38,675 nt of DNA from Gnetum montanum (GCA_015680685.1 MNCI01027256.1:304052-342726); one strand, 5' to 3'. Positions 20,730 to 31,975 are shown, numbered from the stretch's first letter. Notes: generated by a model not told the origin, from the letters alone. Program-made: numbers and translations.

Positions 20730-20859
20730 ATGCTCCTGTAGCCGCTGCACCGTGAACCAGTGTGAGATTCACAATGTGGGTATTATCATCAGCTGCTGCT
20801 ATCATCCCATTTTGGATTACTGCAAACAACAGCAGTAGCAGCAAATTGGCCATGTCCAT
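20730..20859 (-). CDS. PAE: PAE exon 1 (signal peptide and N-terminus)
   Basis: Starts MDMANLLLLLLFAVIQ; a second Met (complement of 20851-20853) could also serve. The Leu-rich run is a typical secretory signal peptide. The mature start NLTLVHGAAATGA matches the family pattern (V-LTLV--A---GA). It ends after GCA T with a GT donor (GTTAAT), phase 1, and joins exon 2 to give GAFCLDGT. A TTTTTTTGCAG run just upstream (complement of about 20867-20877) could be the acceptor of a 5'UTR intron. Confidence 0.8.
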
Positions 20860-21029
20860 ATCCCACCTGCAAAAAAAATCTGATAGCACAGCAAAATTTG
20901 TGATGCAGGAAACACAATTACTACTTCTACCATCCCATCCCATCATATGTTGGGAAGCTTTCTACAGTGCTGTGGAATCTCGTTGTCTTTTCCTGTCACT
21001 GGTTTTTAATTTGCCCTGGCAGTGCAGTA

Positions 21030-21115
21030 GCCATCATTGCTCAGAAGTAGTAGGTAGTGGGACTTGGCAGGAGCCATCATTGCTCAGAATTAGTAGGTAG
21101 TGGGACTTGGCAGGA
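21030..21115. repeat. 43-bp tandem duplication
   Basis: Two adjoining copies starting GCCATCATTGCTCAGAA and ending GGACTTGGCAGGA; they differ at one base (AGTAG versus TTAGTAG context). It lies about 170 bp upstream of the PAE start, so it could fall in that gene's promoter. Confidence 0.85.
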
Positions 21116-21142
21116 GGTTGCAAATGCAGTGTATGGCACGTT

Positions 21143-21184
21143 GCTTTCTTTCTTTCTTTCTTTTTCAATTCTTTCTTTCTTTAG
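21143..21184. repeat. TTTC/CTTT microsatellite
   Basis: CTTT units repeat with one interruption (TTTTTCAATT) across this stretch. Confidence 0.85.
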
Positions 21185-22032
21185 TCTTCGGCCTTTTCCC
21201 ATGGGAGGGGTTGTACATTGGAGTTAGGGTTGTACATTGGAGTTATCTAAAGTCCTATTTTTTTCTCTTTGACTTCGCTGTATGTTACAAAACATTTCTA
21301 TCATCTAGATTCTTCATGCTTATCCTGTCAAGCTAAGAGGATTAATAGATCAGCAAAATCTTAACTTCCCAAAGAGGATTGGTAGGAAAGTGGTGAATGA
21401 GCAGTCTTAGAAAAGTCAGTGGATTAGCAAAATCCTAGCCTCCCAAAGAAAATCCGGTAAAGAGAATCTGTGAAAGTCTAACATCTTAAAGAGTGACTCT
21501 GTTAAGCTGCAACCAACATGAAAGAAAAAAAACAGCTCAGTAAAAGATGGTAAAACCACAGGCAAAAGGACTGCTCTGAAGTAAGACAGTTCATGGTTTT
21601 CTTGCATCTGTTATCTCTTTCAAAGTTTATCTTAGGCTTTTCAAAATCTATGATAAAATTAGTCACAGGAGAATACATAACTTTCCATGCATGATATTAT
21701 CATGAATCTGTTATCTCTTCCAACTTAATCTCAGGCGTTTTAAATATATTGTGAAATTAGGAGCAGGAGGATACAAAATTTTCTATACTGGATAAATCGA
21801 TGAGAATTGTCATCAGTGGGAAGAAACGCGAACCTGTTGTAAACATTGAAGCTTTCATGTAATATGAACGCCTTTGTTATGTCCATATCAGCAACCCATT
21901 GAAATTTAAGCTATCCTCTGTCAGACGCATGTTTTAATCAACAAGTGGCACTTTCTGCTATATGAAATTGGAATTCAAATTTCATTAAATCTACATGGAA
22001 ATAAAAAGAACAAAAGCATTTTGTGCAAAATA

Positions 22033-22100
22033 CCTAGGGTATATTGAATGTATTGAATAATTATATTCCTAGGGTATATTGAATGTATTGAATAATTATA
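22033..22100. repeat. 33-bp direct duplication
   Basis: Two identical 33-bp copies beginning CCTAGGGTATATTGAATG, separated by two bases. Confidence 0.9.
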
Positions 22101-23830
22101 TATAAGTTTCAGCACACCTTTAAGATATTATCCTAGTATCAATATAAATGAAATACTTCATACAAAGTTCCACTTGTCTTATTTACATTTAAAAATATTA
22201 GTTCTAATACACTAATAAAATATGTTTAATTTTTTATCACTTGTAATAGGTATATTGTTGAGCTTTTTTTATGTCTTGAAATGTCTACGATCAAATTTGG
22301 GATTATTTGTCTACAACTTTTTCTAATGAAGAGAATGAGGGATAAAATTGGAAAGATTAAATTTTAAAATTGTAGAAATAGACCTTGGAAATTGTGAATA
22401 AATGTTCGACAAATTTGAATTACTTGATTACTTCAAAATTCCCAAACTATTACATAGCAAGGAACAACATTGGTTAAATGGCCTAACCTAAACTATTGCT
22501 TTTGATAAATCATTGCAAAAATTTAAATGTGTGTGAGGATGAGAGAATCCATTAATTACTTATGTGAACTTATATGTTCTATTAAATAAATCATGTCATC
22601 ATTCCTAAATGGAGTTGTTCTGTAATCAAAATGGTGTCACTTTGTAACAAGTGATGGAACTATTGTAAGAAAACCTGAAAGTGCAAGTTGTAATAGGACC
22701 TCAAAGAACACATTATAATAACAAGCATGTTTCTTCAGGTAACCTTTGGGGGTTCGACCTAAGGTATTTAAAGTAAGTGATTTGAAACCACTAACTAGAA
22801 AAATACTCTTTTCTTAATGTCTTTAATGTATATCTGAAGATAGCTAGACCTATTAGTGTTACTATTTTGTGCTTTAGAGATACCAATTCAACTACCAAAT
22901 GATTGAACGATTATGATACCTAAGGGTTGGGGCTCCATTGAAGACCAAAGCCCCACCCCTAATATCAAATCTATGAAGGTATCCATCGATTCCAATAACG
23001 ATGATAGCTATAGATAATCATAATTTCTAAAAAATTTAGGAGAAGAGATAACAACAATATTGAAAAGGAGTTAATCTACCCCCATTGAGCTAATAGCAAA
23101 AAAAACTTTAGTAAATTATACAAAAACAAAAAGAAGAAGAAACATCATTCAACATCAATTAGGAGGTCAATGGGATCTCAAAAGTTCAAAATCGGCACTT
23201 CGACAAAAAAGTAAAAATTCACCTAAGTATTGGTCACACCTACATTGACATTAGTGTTAGTATCACCTTGATAGGTTGCCATGTTTGTCAAAGCCAAAGG
23301 TCAAACTTGCTATTTTTGAACTTAGCATCAACTCTGAACAAGTTGCACTTTATCTCTGAGATTGATTTTAGGTACCTAAGTTAAAATTGGCAACTTTAGG
23401 CCTTTAAATATAAGCTCAAAACACACATTTCAGGCTAATTTATGGAAACTTGAGAATATTTATCAAATTTTAGGAGATCAAGAGCATGAGTTCCTACCAC
23501 CATCACAACACCTACATGCTCTATGGTCATCTTTTGCACCTTCTACATCACTTCCAAGGATAGAATTTTTAAACTTCTATAGCATAATCTAGAGTTAAAA
23601 GTCTAGCATCAATGTCGGGACCCTTAGCCAAAATAGCCTTGTTGTGGCCCAAAATTGATTCTAGATCGCACCTACAGCTTCCACATCCATACCCTGACCC
23701 TCTAGAGGTTCAACTCTACTCTACACTTACGTTTTTTAATGATGTGTATAACTTAATAGTTTTTGAAAGATAAATCATTAATGCATTTATAGCAATCATG
23801 TATAATATAACTAATCTAGATAAGTAGCAC

Positions 23831-23851
23831 CATCCCCAACAATAATGCCAA
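23831..23851 (-). other. tRNA-Asp primer-binding site of a reverse Athila-like element
   Basis: The complement reads TTGGCATTATTGTTGGGGAT directly next to the LTR. Plant tRNA-Asp predicts TGGCGCCGTTGCCGGGGAT at this place. The differences are mostly C-to-T or G-to-A type. This makes the LTR at 23852-24847 a 5' LTR whose element extends to lower coordinates. Confidence 0.7.
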
Positions 23852-24847
23852 TGATGAGCGGCGCGGTACCCCTTATGCCCAACCATATGAATCACAAGCG
23901 TTCACGCACAATCCGATTGAGTTCCGTGGATGGGACTAGTTGTGGCATCTAGATCATTATGCCTTGATCATAGTTTACTACCTTCCCACTTGGACTAGTG
24001 GTAGCTTTGTCACATATGGTTTAGTCCAAATCAAGGCATATGATTCTTAATATTGGTTCGGCCTTATGCTACTCCTAATGAAAATGAAGAAATCAATTAT
24101 TTAAACTAGTTAACAACAGAAAGTAAAGTCCAAATTAGCCTACAAGCCATGAGTGTCTATGCCCAACTTGTCGTACACATCCTAAACCCACATATCCACT
24201 ACTAGGATTACCAAGCGCTATGCTACTGGGTAAACCAAGCAATAATGCTACTAGGATTACTAAGTGAATATGTGTTTATGCTCGAAACTCATTGTGCTCA
24301 TTCCACCAATTCATTAACATGCATGGAAACATAAATATTAACTAAGTACATGAAATGTAAATTGCATGGAAAGTAAATTTAATCCAAGTCAAAGTGCTGC
24401 AATGAATAAGAATCAATCTCGATCTTATTATCATTCATGAAATGTGTCCAGTTAAATTGCCACTTGAATAAAATGTCGTACAACTGACTCAAATCCACAC
24501 TACGAGCACTCACTGATTGTTCTCTAAGACTATGGAATAGAACTACAAGAGTTTTGGCTACTCTATTGACCAAGAAATGTCAATACACAATGGGAGCACA
24601 CGTACTTATAGGCTAAAATAGACACTGCATTGATTGGGCCTCGTCAACGCATCATTACATGCATTGATGGGGCCTTGTCAATGCATCATTTATGTCAATG
24701 GGTCAACGTTGACAAGGCCATGTCGACGTGGCTACATCAACGTAGCTACTTTGAAGTAGCTATGTCAAAGTGGCTACCTCGAAGCCATTGCATTCAAGAG
24801 GTTGCGTCGACATAGCTACATCAACGCAACCAACTGATGCTTCATCA
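23852..24847 (-). repeat. Reverse 5' LTR, long-U3 variant
   Basis: 996 bp, plus-strand start TGATGAGCGG, end GATGCTTCATCA. R-U5 matches the other LTRs, but with three TTACCAAG-type units (about 24200-24270) where others have two. U3 (about 24610-24847) is enlarged by repeated motifs built on GTCAACG, GTCGACGTGGCTAC, ATCAACGTAGCTAC and GATGGGGCC, related to the motifs in the 3' LTR of element 1. The left flank is a PBS, not a duplication of the right flank, so it is not a solo LTR. Confidence 0.8.
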
Positions 24848-24951
24848 AAATGTTACCACAAGGTGAAAGGATATCTTTCTTTAAATCCTAATGGATTTAA
24901 TGTCAAAAACCTTCAAATTCATTCTCCTTGGTTGTCTATAACTATTAGTAT

Positions 24952-25765
24952 TGATAAGCGCAGTTACTCTAGCAGTTATTCTAATTATTAGAGTGGTTAC
25001 TCTAATAGATAGAGTAGTTGCTCCTAAGCCTATAAATACAATGCCCAGGCACACAATTGGAAGGAAGTCTTTTAGTAGTCAAGTAGCAAAACTCTTGTAG
25101 TCTATTTGAAAGTTAGAGTATTTTCCAAGTGCCCACAGTAGGAGGTATAAGTGTGGATGGATCTTTATTCAAGCATTGATGTACCTGAGCACACCATTGT
25201 GTTGGCAATAAAGACGAGCTCTTTGATTCATCCTTGTAGCACTTGAGATTTGTTTTCTTATGCATTTCTTTTATTTTATGCACTTTACATTTATGTTATT
25301 AGCACAACAATTCATTTTGATCAATTAAGCAAATCATTAAATTACACAAGCACGACCACTTCGAGCATGCGTGTAATGCTTGGTAACCCAGTAACAATTA
25401 GCATTTGGTAATCCCAATAGTGTTGCACTGGCTCAAGATGTGTACGGAAAGTGGAAATGGATGCTAGTGTTAGGATTAGTTAAAACTTAGTTAATGAGTA
25501 GTTAAGTTAAATTAGTCACTTAGTTACCTCTCTCCTTCCCTACTAGTGTAGGACATAAAAACACAAAAGCTATAAAAATCATATGCCTCAAGCTTACTTA
25601 ACCATACAATTGTGACATACATGTAAGCTTGGGAAGACAATGATCAACCAACCTGTCCTTGTTCCACAAGGGCACATAAGCACTTAGTTCTTGGAATTTG
25701 ACCAGATCGTGTGTGACACGCTCATATTCGTATGGTTGAGCGTAGGGGTATCTTGCCACTCATCA
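24952..25765 (+). repeat. 5' LTR of element 2
   Basis: 814 bp, TGATAAGCG to CCACTCATCA. U3 has GTTACTCTAGCAGTTATTC and related inverted units (about 24960-25022), then TATAAATA at 25031. R-U5 includes CTCTTGTAGT, GCCCACAG, AATAAAGACGAGC (about 25207-25219) and two TTGGTAA units (25381-25420). It drives and polyadenylates the element's RNA. Confidence 0.93.
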
Positions 25766-25766
25766 T

Positions 25767-25786
25767 TAGCATCGTTGCCAAGGACT
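25767..25786 (+). other. tRNA-Asp primer-binding site of element 2
   Basis: TAGCATCGTTGCCAAGGACT compared with the tRNA-Asp complement TGGCGCCGTTGCCGGGGATC: the core TCGTTGCC is kept and the main differences are G-to-A or C-to-T. It starts one base after the LTR. The tRNA-Asp PBS is typical of Athila and related plant elements. Confidence 0.8.
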
Positions 25787-25901
25787 TAGTTGTTTGTGTG
25801 CTAACTAGAACATAAGAAATCATTCACATCATTGGAACAAACCCTTAGGGTTGGTTGAGAAAATTATAAACAAGAATACATTACACACTGAACAGACAAG
25901 T

Positions 25902-28120
25902 ATGTCTCCTTCTTTGTACGAAAGTGCCTTACTACCTAGGTTTGAAACAGGAAACAGTCAATGGCATAATACACATGACATTGATCTGCCAATCCCTCGA
26001 CAAGTTCGAGTGGTATATATTCATCCCGATGAGTATATACCAGACTTCACCTTTATCCTCCATCAAGATGAACAACTATGTTTGTGAGACTTAGAAGGTA
26101 ACATAGTGTTACCTACCGATTGTTCAATCCTGAGCATGCTTCTTCATGCTCTCATATGAATTGGCATGCTATACTTACACATAGAATACATTGTGCAAGA
26201 CCATAACTTGAGAGAATACCATTCCACAGAGGCACAACGTCAAAGGGACTTGCAATAGGAGAGACATCTTAAGTCTTTGAAGGGTAAGTGGTCCCAGGAT
26301 TCCCCACATGTCTTAAGCGAAAATGAGGGTGGTGAACCTACCTCAGGTAGTCGTCCACACAACAATGTTCCTCTCCTTGACTTTGGTCAAGGGGTTGTGT
26401 ATCAGAACCTTTATTCCACTATTCATAACCCAGGTTTTGATACCCATGGGCACAAAGGGTCCAAAAAAGGGACACGAACTCGTGATAAAGGTGGACATTC
26501 TGATCAAAATCATGATCGAGGCTGAGATCATAGTACAAAAGGTAGCAAACACCATCATGGTGACAATTCTCTTTCTTCTTCACCTTCATCATCTCCTTCA
26601 CCCTCTCATTCAACATCTAGGTGTGGTTATAAAGAAAAAGACCATGGAGATAAAGGTAGGCAAAGTGGAAGTCGTAGACGAAATAGCCAGGAAAGGGGAC
26701 AAGGCCACTCTAGAGAGTCACAACATAGAAGAAGGGAGAGTAGGGAACAACGTAGGCATCATAGATGCCATGGACACGACGATCACGATGAACCCCTCCT
26801 CGCTACTCAAATTATGTTGGACATAACTGAGGCTATTAGAATTTCAACAAGGCATTAGAAAGATAGTAGGATTAAGAGATTAGATATGAACAACATCCCA
26901 CGATTTGAAGGGGGATAGAACGCTGATCCTCAAAATCATTTACAAGCATTCTATGATGCGTGTGCCTTACAAAACATAGAGAACGAATGGAAAAAACTTA
27001 AGTTGTTCTCACTAACATTAGTTAAAGAAGCGAAAAGCTAGTACCGGTCTTTAGAACCGAAATCCATTCATAGGTGGACTACTATGTTAGAACTATTTAA
27101 TGACAAGTACCAAACGTACTCCCGAGTATCTAACTTGCAAAAGCAAATCCAAGGCTGGAAGCAAGAAGGACATGAACCCTTGGATGCTACCATGGGCCGA
27201 TAATATGCACTGTTACATCATTGTCCTAGCCATGGTTATTCATAAAGGGATCAACTATGCTATCTCGTGGATGGGCTTAGGCATGAAATGAGAAGAACCC
27301 TTGGGACTTATGCCCAAGGNNNNNNNNNNNNNNNNNNNNNNNNNNNNNNNNNNNNNNNNNNNNNNNNNNNNNNNNNNNNNNNNNNNNNNNNNNNNNNNNN
27401 NNNNNNNNNNNNNNNNNNNNNNNNNNNNNNNNNNNNNNNNNNNNNNNNNNNNNNNNNNNNNNNNNNNNNNNNNNNNNNNNNNNNNNNNNNNNNNNNNNNN
27501 NNNNNNNNNNNNNNNNNNNNNNNNNNNNNNNNNNNNNNNNNNNNNNNNNNNNNNNNNNNNNNNNNNNNNNNNNNNNNNNNNNNNNNNNNNNATCCTAAGG
27601 GATGTTGCCCTATAATTTCACATCTGCAGAAGTTTGGGGTGTATGCACTCAACCCACAATCAAACAAAAGGCAAACACCCCGAAGGTTACCTTATCCTCA
27701 AGGTAACCCAAGGCAGTTCCATCAACCCTTAACATATTATCCCAGTGGAACTCCACCACAATCGATTGAGCAATATCAACAATGGTAGCACCACAATCAT
27801 GGGGAATGCCACCACCAAGGCAACAGTATCCTTACTAGCAACCTGACCTGTATGGATATTACGTGCAGCAACCAATCTTCCCACATGACTCTACTGGTCA
27901 TGTCACTCCTCACCCTCACTACCAAGCCTATGAGTATTATGGGACTCCCTCTTCTAGAGGCGATATTTCACAAGCATATCATCCTTCTTGTCTAGCTGCA
28001 TCTCTTCCACCAATAGCTCCACTACCACCTGCTCCAGCAATGCAAGGTGAAATCCCTACCTAGCCATAGCAACGTAACACCACAAAGGCTATTAACTCTC
28101 AACCTACTATTGGTTCCAAC
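25902..28120 (+). pseudogene. Element 2 gag with Arg/Ser/His-rich segment
   Basis: From ATG 25902 (MSPSLYESALLP) one frame runs through TGA and TAG codons that replace Arg or Gln. N-terminal part: DLPIPRQVRVVYIHPDEYIP. At about 26440-26810 lies a basic, SR-protein-like tract (KGRQSGSRRRNSQERGQG; then RESREQRRHHRCHGHDDHDE). The gag domain follows: RLDMNNIPRFEGG (about 26877), HLQAFYDACALQNIE, LFSLTLVKEAKS, IHRWTTMLELFNDKYQTYS, then a helix with LLHHCP. An assembly gap removes 27320-27591. The C-terminal tail is Pro/Gln/Tyr-rich (WGMPPPRQQYPY, LPPIAPLPPAPAMQGE). A one-base deletion near 27790 shifts the frame relative to element 1. No CCHC knuckle is visible outside the gap. Gag would build the particle; this copy is not translatable. 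Confidence 0.8.
27320..27591. other. Assembly gap (272 N)
   Basis: A run of undetermined bases inside element 2 gag; any protein predicted across it is meaningless. By comparison with element 1, gag sequence between LRHEMRRTLGTYAQG and PKGCCPIISHLQ is missing. Confidence 0.99.
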
Positions 28121-28126
28121 AACCAC

Positions 28127-28860
28127 ATGAAAAAAAAATTATTTAGAACCAACAGTCTAACCAAGCCCTTGCAATCACAAGTGGCTGATTCCTTAGATGC
28201 CTCATTATCAATCAAAACTTTGGAGCCCCCTTCAACCCAATCACTGCACTCAATGGATATGGTCATGCTAACACATGCCATCATTGATTGGATCAAAGTT
28301 GGCCACCTTTCCAAGAAATTCTCTAATCCTAGGAGTCCTTTGATATACTTAAAAATCGCTAGAAATGCATCGTGCAAGGCTCTTTTGGATTCAGGTTCCG
28401 ATGTCAACTTGATTTCTCAAGAAATGTACAAGGCCTAGAACCTACCTCCATTGAAAAAGAGCAACATCTGTCTAGAGTTGGCCGACCAGTCCATCACTAT
28501 CCCATTGGGACTAGTGGAAGACATTGTTACCACTGTTTGTGGATGGTTGTACCCAACCATCTTCCTAGTGATTCAGGTAAACAACGGTAAGGGGGACTTC
28601 TCAATCATAATGGGAAAAGCATGGCTAGGCACCATTGACACACACATAGGAATCCATAATCTTTCCCTAAAAATATCAAAGGAAAATACATTTGGAAAGA
28701 TTAAGAAGAAGAAAATTTCATGCATCGCATATAGTGACATAGGGTGCAATTGCATACAGAGGTCATGGTTTGTGCAAAGTTTAGCATTTCCTGCATGCAA
28801 TCAGTGTGCACAAGTGATTAACATACAAAGATTCCCATATGCAGCAGCCACATGATAGGA
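28127..28860 (+). pseudogene. Element 2 protease region
   Basis: KALLDSGSDVNLISQEMYKA (about 28375-28435) holds the Asp-Ser-Gly of a retropepsin-type aspartic protease. It is followed after a TAG by LPPLKKSNICLELADQSI, PLGLVEDIVTTV and FSIIMGKAWLGTID, the flap and C-terminal lobe (IMG-AWL). It is in the same frame as the RT and integrase downstream, so gag-pol was one polyprotein. The protease would cut gag and pol. TAG at about 28436 and TGA-TAG at about 28853 break it. Confidence 0.8.
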
Positions 28861-28909
28861 AGACACCCAGTGGCTGATAGCTAATCAAGAAAGTAGTTCA
28901 CTCATATGC

Positions 28910-30160
28910 ATGGAACCAACTGAGGGTTTGACTTGTTCTTACATTAATAGCATAGACGCATTAGAGCAAGTCCACCACCAACTTCCAAGTCTTAACCTTG
29001 AAAATATCAACTGGGAAAAGTTGGAAATCCCTGAGAAATTTAAGCAAGAGCCCCTCGAGCTGAAACCATTTCCCACCAATATGGAATACACGTTCCTTAA
29101 AAACAGAAAACCGGTAATTATCAACGCTAAGCTTGCTCCTCAATAGAAAGAAGAACTGCTAAAAGTAATAAATACATGGTCAAAATCCTTCGCTTGGTCA
29201 TATCCCAAATTAACTAGAATAGATCCTAGGATATGCTAACATAGAATTTCCCTTGACCCCTCCATGAAGCCTCGAAGACAACCATAGAGGCGATTGAACC
29301 CTAAGCTAAAGCAAGTAGTTAAGGAAGAAATCAAACAGCTTCTCAAGGCTGGGTTCATATACCTCATTGTTGATAGTGAATGGGTTAGCCCCTTAGTTAT
29401 TTTGCCTAAAAAGGGAGGCAAATGGAGGGTGTGCATAGATTTCAGGCTACTAAATATGGAAACATTCAAAGATCACTTCCCATTGCCATTTTTCGACCAA
29501 GTCTTAGACACCATCGCAGGGCATCACTATTACAATTTTCTGGATGGATATAGTGAATATAACCAAATACAAATAGCCCCAGAAGACCAAGCCAAGACTA
29601 TGTTCACCAATCCTTGGGAAACGTTTACATACAAACAGATGTCATTTGGCTTGTGCAATGCCCCTACAACATTTCAACAACTAGTTCTAAGCATATTCCA
29701 ATAGCAAATAGGGAATGGCATGGAGGTCTTTATGGATGACTTCTCCACTTATGCAACAAACTTTGATCAAGCCTTGGACCGATTCGAGCAAGTGTTAAAG
29801 AGATGTGTAGAAACCAATTTGAGGCTCAACTGGTAGAAAAGTCATTTCATGGTCGAAGAAGGTGTAGTACTATGGCACAAAATCTCACACATAGGGATAG
29901 AGGTAGACCTTGAGAAAATCAAAATTATCCAAGGAATTACCCATCAACCAAAAACTATCAAAGATATTCAGTCATTTCTTGGACATAGGAGCTAGTATAG
30001 GAGATTTATTGAGAACTTTTCAAAGGTTTCCAAATCACTGGTGAAATTAATGAAAAAGGATGTACCTTTCAAGTGCATCAAGGAATGTGAATTAGCTTTC
30101 CAAACTCTAAAAAAGAAGCTAGTAGAAACACCCATTCTGCAAGCTCCTAACTAGTCCAAA
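28910..30160 (+). pseudogene. Element 2 reverse transcriptase
   Basis: Linker WEKLEIPEKFKQEPLELKPF leads to LNPKLKQVVKEEIKQLLKAG (about 29297). RT proper: WVSPLVILPKKGGKWRVCID, FRLLNMETFKDHFPLPFFDQ, YNFLDGYSEYNQIQIAPED (first catalytic Asp), FTYKQMSFGLCNAPTTFQQL and VFMDDFSTYATNFD (catalytic pair, about 29728-29769), followed by HFMVEEGVVL.HKISH and SFLGH thumb motifs. It copies element RNA into DNA. All catalytic Asp are present, unlike element 1, but TAG codons occur after IFQ, after LNW, after GHRS and elsewhere. Confidence 0.9.
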
Positions 30161-30610
30161 CCATTTCATATCATGATTGACGTGTCCAACTCTGCTTTAG
30201 GAGCCATACGAACATAGTTAGATGACCATAAGTGTCCTTATTACATCCACTATGCTAGTAGAAGTATCGCTAGTGCACAACTTAACTACACTACCACAGA
30301 GAAAGAATTAATGGTTGTAGCATTTGCACTAGAAAAGTTTAGACACTATGTATTGGGATATAAATTATATATACATACAGATCATAGTGTAATCTGGTTC
30401 CTCATGAATAAGCCAATGGTAAGCCCTTGTATCATAAAATGGCTTGTAATCTTACAAGAATTTGATTTAACAATGATCGATCGCAACGGCATTGAGAATG
30501 TCGTTGCTAATCATTTATCTCGGTTGCGATGGGACAACAAAGAGGATGAGTATCCAATTTTTGATCATTTCCCTAATGAATTCCTCTTTGCTGGTGTAGT
30601 GAATAATTAA
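30161..30610 (+). pseudogene. Element 2 RNase H
   Basis: FHIMIDVSNSALGAI (catalytic Asp), YIHYASRSIASAQLNYTTTE with KEL (catalytic Glu), YKLYIHTDHSVIWFLMNKP (Asp), then VVANHLSRLRWDN where the family normally has VADHLSR: the fourth acidic residue is Asn. This domain removes the RNA template during reverse transcription. One TAG interrupts it after GAIRT, and TAA follows VNN at about 30608. Confidence 0.88.
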
Positions 30611-31890
30611 TCATCCACGGAGACAAACTGGTACAATAGCATTCTTACCTATCTCCTCACCCAACAAACACCACAAGAGTTAGACCTTAAGAAGAAGCAA
30701 CAGTTTCTTCACCAAGCCAAGTACGTTATGGAGATCAATGGGAAACTTCACAAAGTGTGTCCCAATGGCTTAGTTCAATGGTGTGTTCTCAATATAGATC
30801 AGCTGTGAGTTCTCCAAGATGCTCATGAGGGTCCTTGTAGGGGTCATTACATTGGGAGATGAACGACCATCAAGATCCTACTTGTAGGATATTATTAGCC
30901 TATATTATTTTGGGATGCCCATCATTTTGTCCAATCTTGTGAGTGATGTCAATGTGATGGGGGAATGACTACTAGAATGGAGGGTCCGTAACAATGGATT
31001 CAACTATTAGAACCCTTCGACATTTGGGGAATTGATTTTATGGGGCCAATTACACCAATGTCCAATGGAAAAGCTTATATTATTGTTGTCGTTCATTACC
31101 TAACAAAATGGGCTGAAACAGCTACTATTAAAGATTGTACATCATCTACAACTGAACGATTTTTTCAACAACAAATCATAAATAGGTTTGGTATGCCATG
31201 TGCACTTATTTCAGACAATGGTACACACTTCGTAGGTGCAACTTTTCAAAAATTAATGCAACGCTTAAGGGTTGAGCATAAATTGACTACACCATACCAC
31301 CCCCAAGCGAACGATCAAGCAGAAGTCACCAATAGGAAGATTACAAAGATATTGACAAGAACCATTAGCAAATTTAGCTGAGACTGGAGCACTAAACTAA
31401 ATGATGCACTTTGGGCATACCACTCCACATGGAAACTTCCTACAGGCTGCTCTCTCTATGAGTTAGTGTACGGTAAATTACCAATGCTTCCCATTCAAAC
31501 TGAGCTCCATACACTATCCACATCATGTGACCTCAACTTTGACCTTGATCTAGCATGGAAACAACTGTTAGTAACCCTTAACTTGCTAGATGAAAACTAA
31601 TTAGCTACCCTATCATCTAATGAATTGCATAAGGCCTTCAATAAACAACGTCATGATCTAAGAATTAGGAAAGTTAAATATCATCCAGGAGATAAGGTTC
31701 TCTACTGGAATCCCACACATGTGCCACAACGTACTAAATTTTAAACACTGTGGGAAGGACCTTATATTATTTATGAAACTTTTCCTTCAGGGGCCATGAC
31801 AATATACAAACCTGACAGCCTAGATGAGAAACTTTTGGGCAACATGCAACAAACCAAACCTTTCTAGGAGCTTAGGATAGCCAGTACACA
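30611..31890 (+). pseudogene. Element 2 integrase
   Basis: Zinc-binding part with H, H, C, C: DAHEGPCRGHYIGR, then SCE.CQCDGGM (about 30818-30965). Core: [20 protein letters not shown] (Asp), [15 protein letters not shown] (Asp), [20 protein letters not shown] (Glu), giving a complete DDE triad. The C-terminal part has WAYHSTWKLPTGCSLYELVY, NKQRHDLRIRKVKYHPGDKV then LYW, and WEGPYIIYETFPSGAMTIY. It joins element DNA to host DNA. No chromodomain follows, in agreement with Athila/Tat. In-frame stops occur at about 31379 and later. Confidence 0.9.
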
Positions 31891-31946
31891 TGCTACCTCT
31901 CTTGATAGACAACCCTACTCACTACTCCGGATCTCCTCCTTCCAAC

Positions 31947-31965
31947 TTAGTCGTGGGGGAGATGG
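31947..31965 (+). other. Internal polypurine-tract-like site after pol (element 2)
   Basis: TTAGTCGTGGGGGAGATGG, the counterpart of 6795-6813 in element 1. The flanking bases (CTCCTCCTTCCAAC before, CCATCTATGCTAA after) are also conserved, in a region where coding constraint has ended. Confidence 0.5.
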
Positions 31966-31975
31966 CCATCTATGC

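Larger units (their letters stand above)
16441..20859 (-). pseudogene. PAE: Pectin acetylesterase (plant PAE / Notum-like), probably decayed
   Basis: A minus-strand split gene. Plant pectin acetylesterases (family PF03283, carbohydrate esterase 13) are secreted and remove acetyl groups from cell-wall pectin. Family signatures occur in the right order: signal peptide and [62 protein letters not shown] (nucleophile Ser), CFFPQ, YDSWQ (catalytic Asp), CFIHCQ (catalytic His) and DWYN..YPCNPSCYN at the end. Exons 3 to 9 have GT/AG borders and keep frame. Problems: exon 2 has no usable GT donor and runs into TAG; the exon between YDSWQ and the His exon is not found; the His exon follows an in-frame TAA; the last intron has AT for GT and AA for AG. 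Several of these are G-to-A changes on the coding strand. Either this is a pseudogene, or its 3' half is mis-sequenced; homology itself is secure. Confidence 0.88.
20860..23830. other. Intergenic AT-rich region with small duplications
   Basis: No gene is recognised. It holds a 43-bp tandem duplication (21030-21072, 21073-21115), a TTTC microsatellite (about 21143-21184) and a 33-bp direct duplication (22033-22065, 22068-22100). The right part (about 22700-23830) should in principle be the leader or internal region of the reverse element whose 5' LTR and PBS follow at 23830-24847, but no gag-like coding was recognised there on the minus strand. Confidence 0.5.

Noticed and set aside
20725-21336. 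Plus-strand open frames near 20762-21100 and 21100-21336 as small genes
   Set aside because: The first is antisense to PAE exon 1 and the second covers a microsatellite and tandem duplication; neither has family resemblance.
26323-26826. 167-codon open frame in the gag region as a separate gene
   Set aside because: It is an alternate frame of the Arg/Ser-rich gag tract; the frame with gag-domain motifs is different.
27267-27788. 173-residue protein across the N run
   Set aside because: Most of it is undetermined sequence; only the edges are gag.
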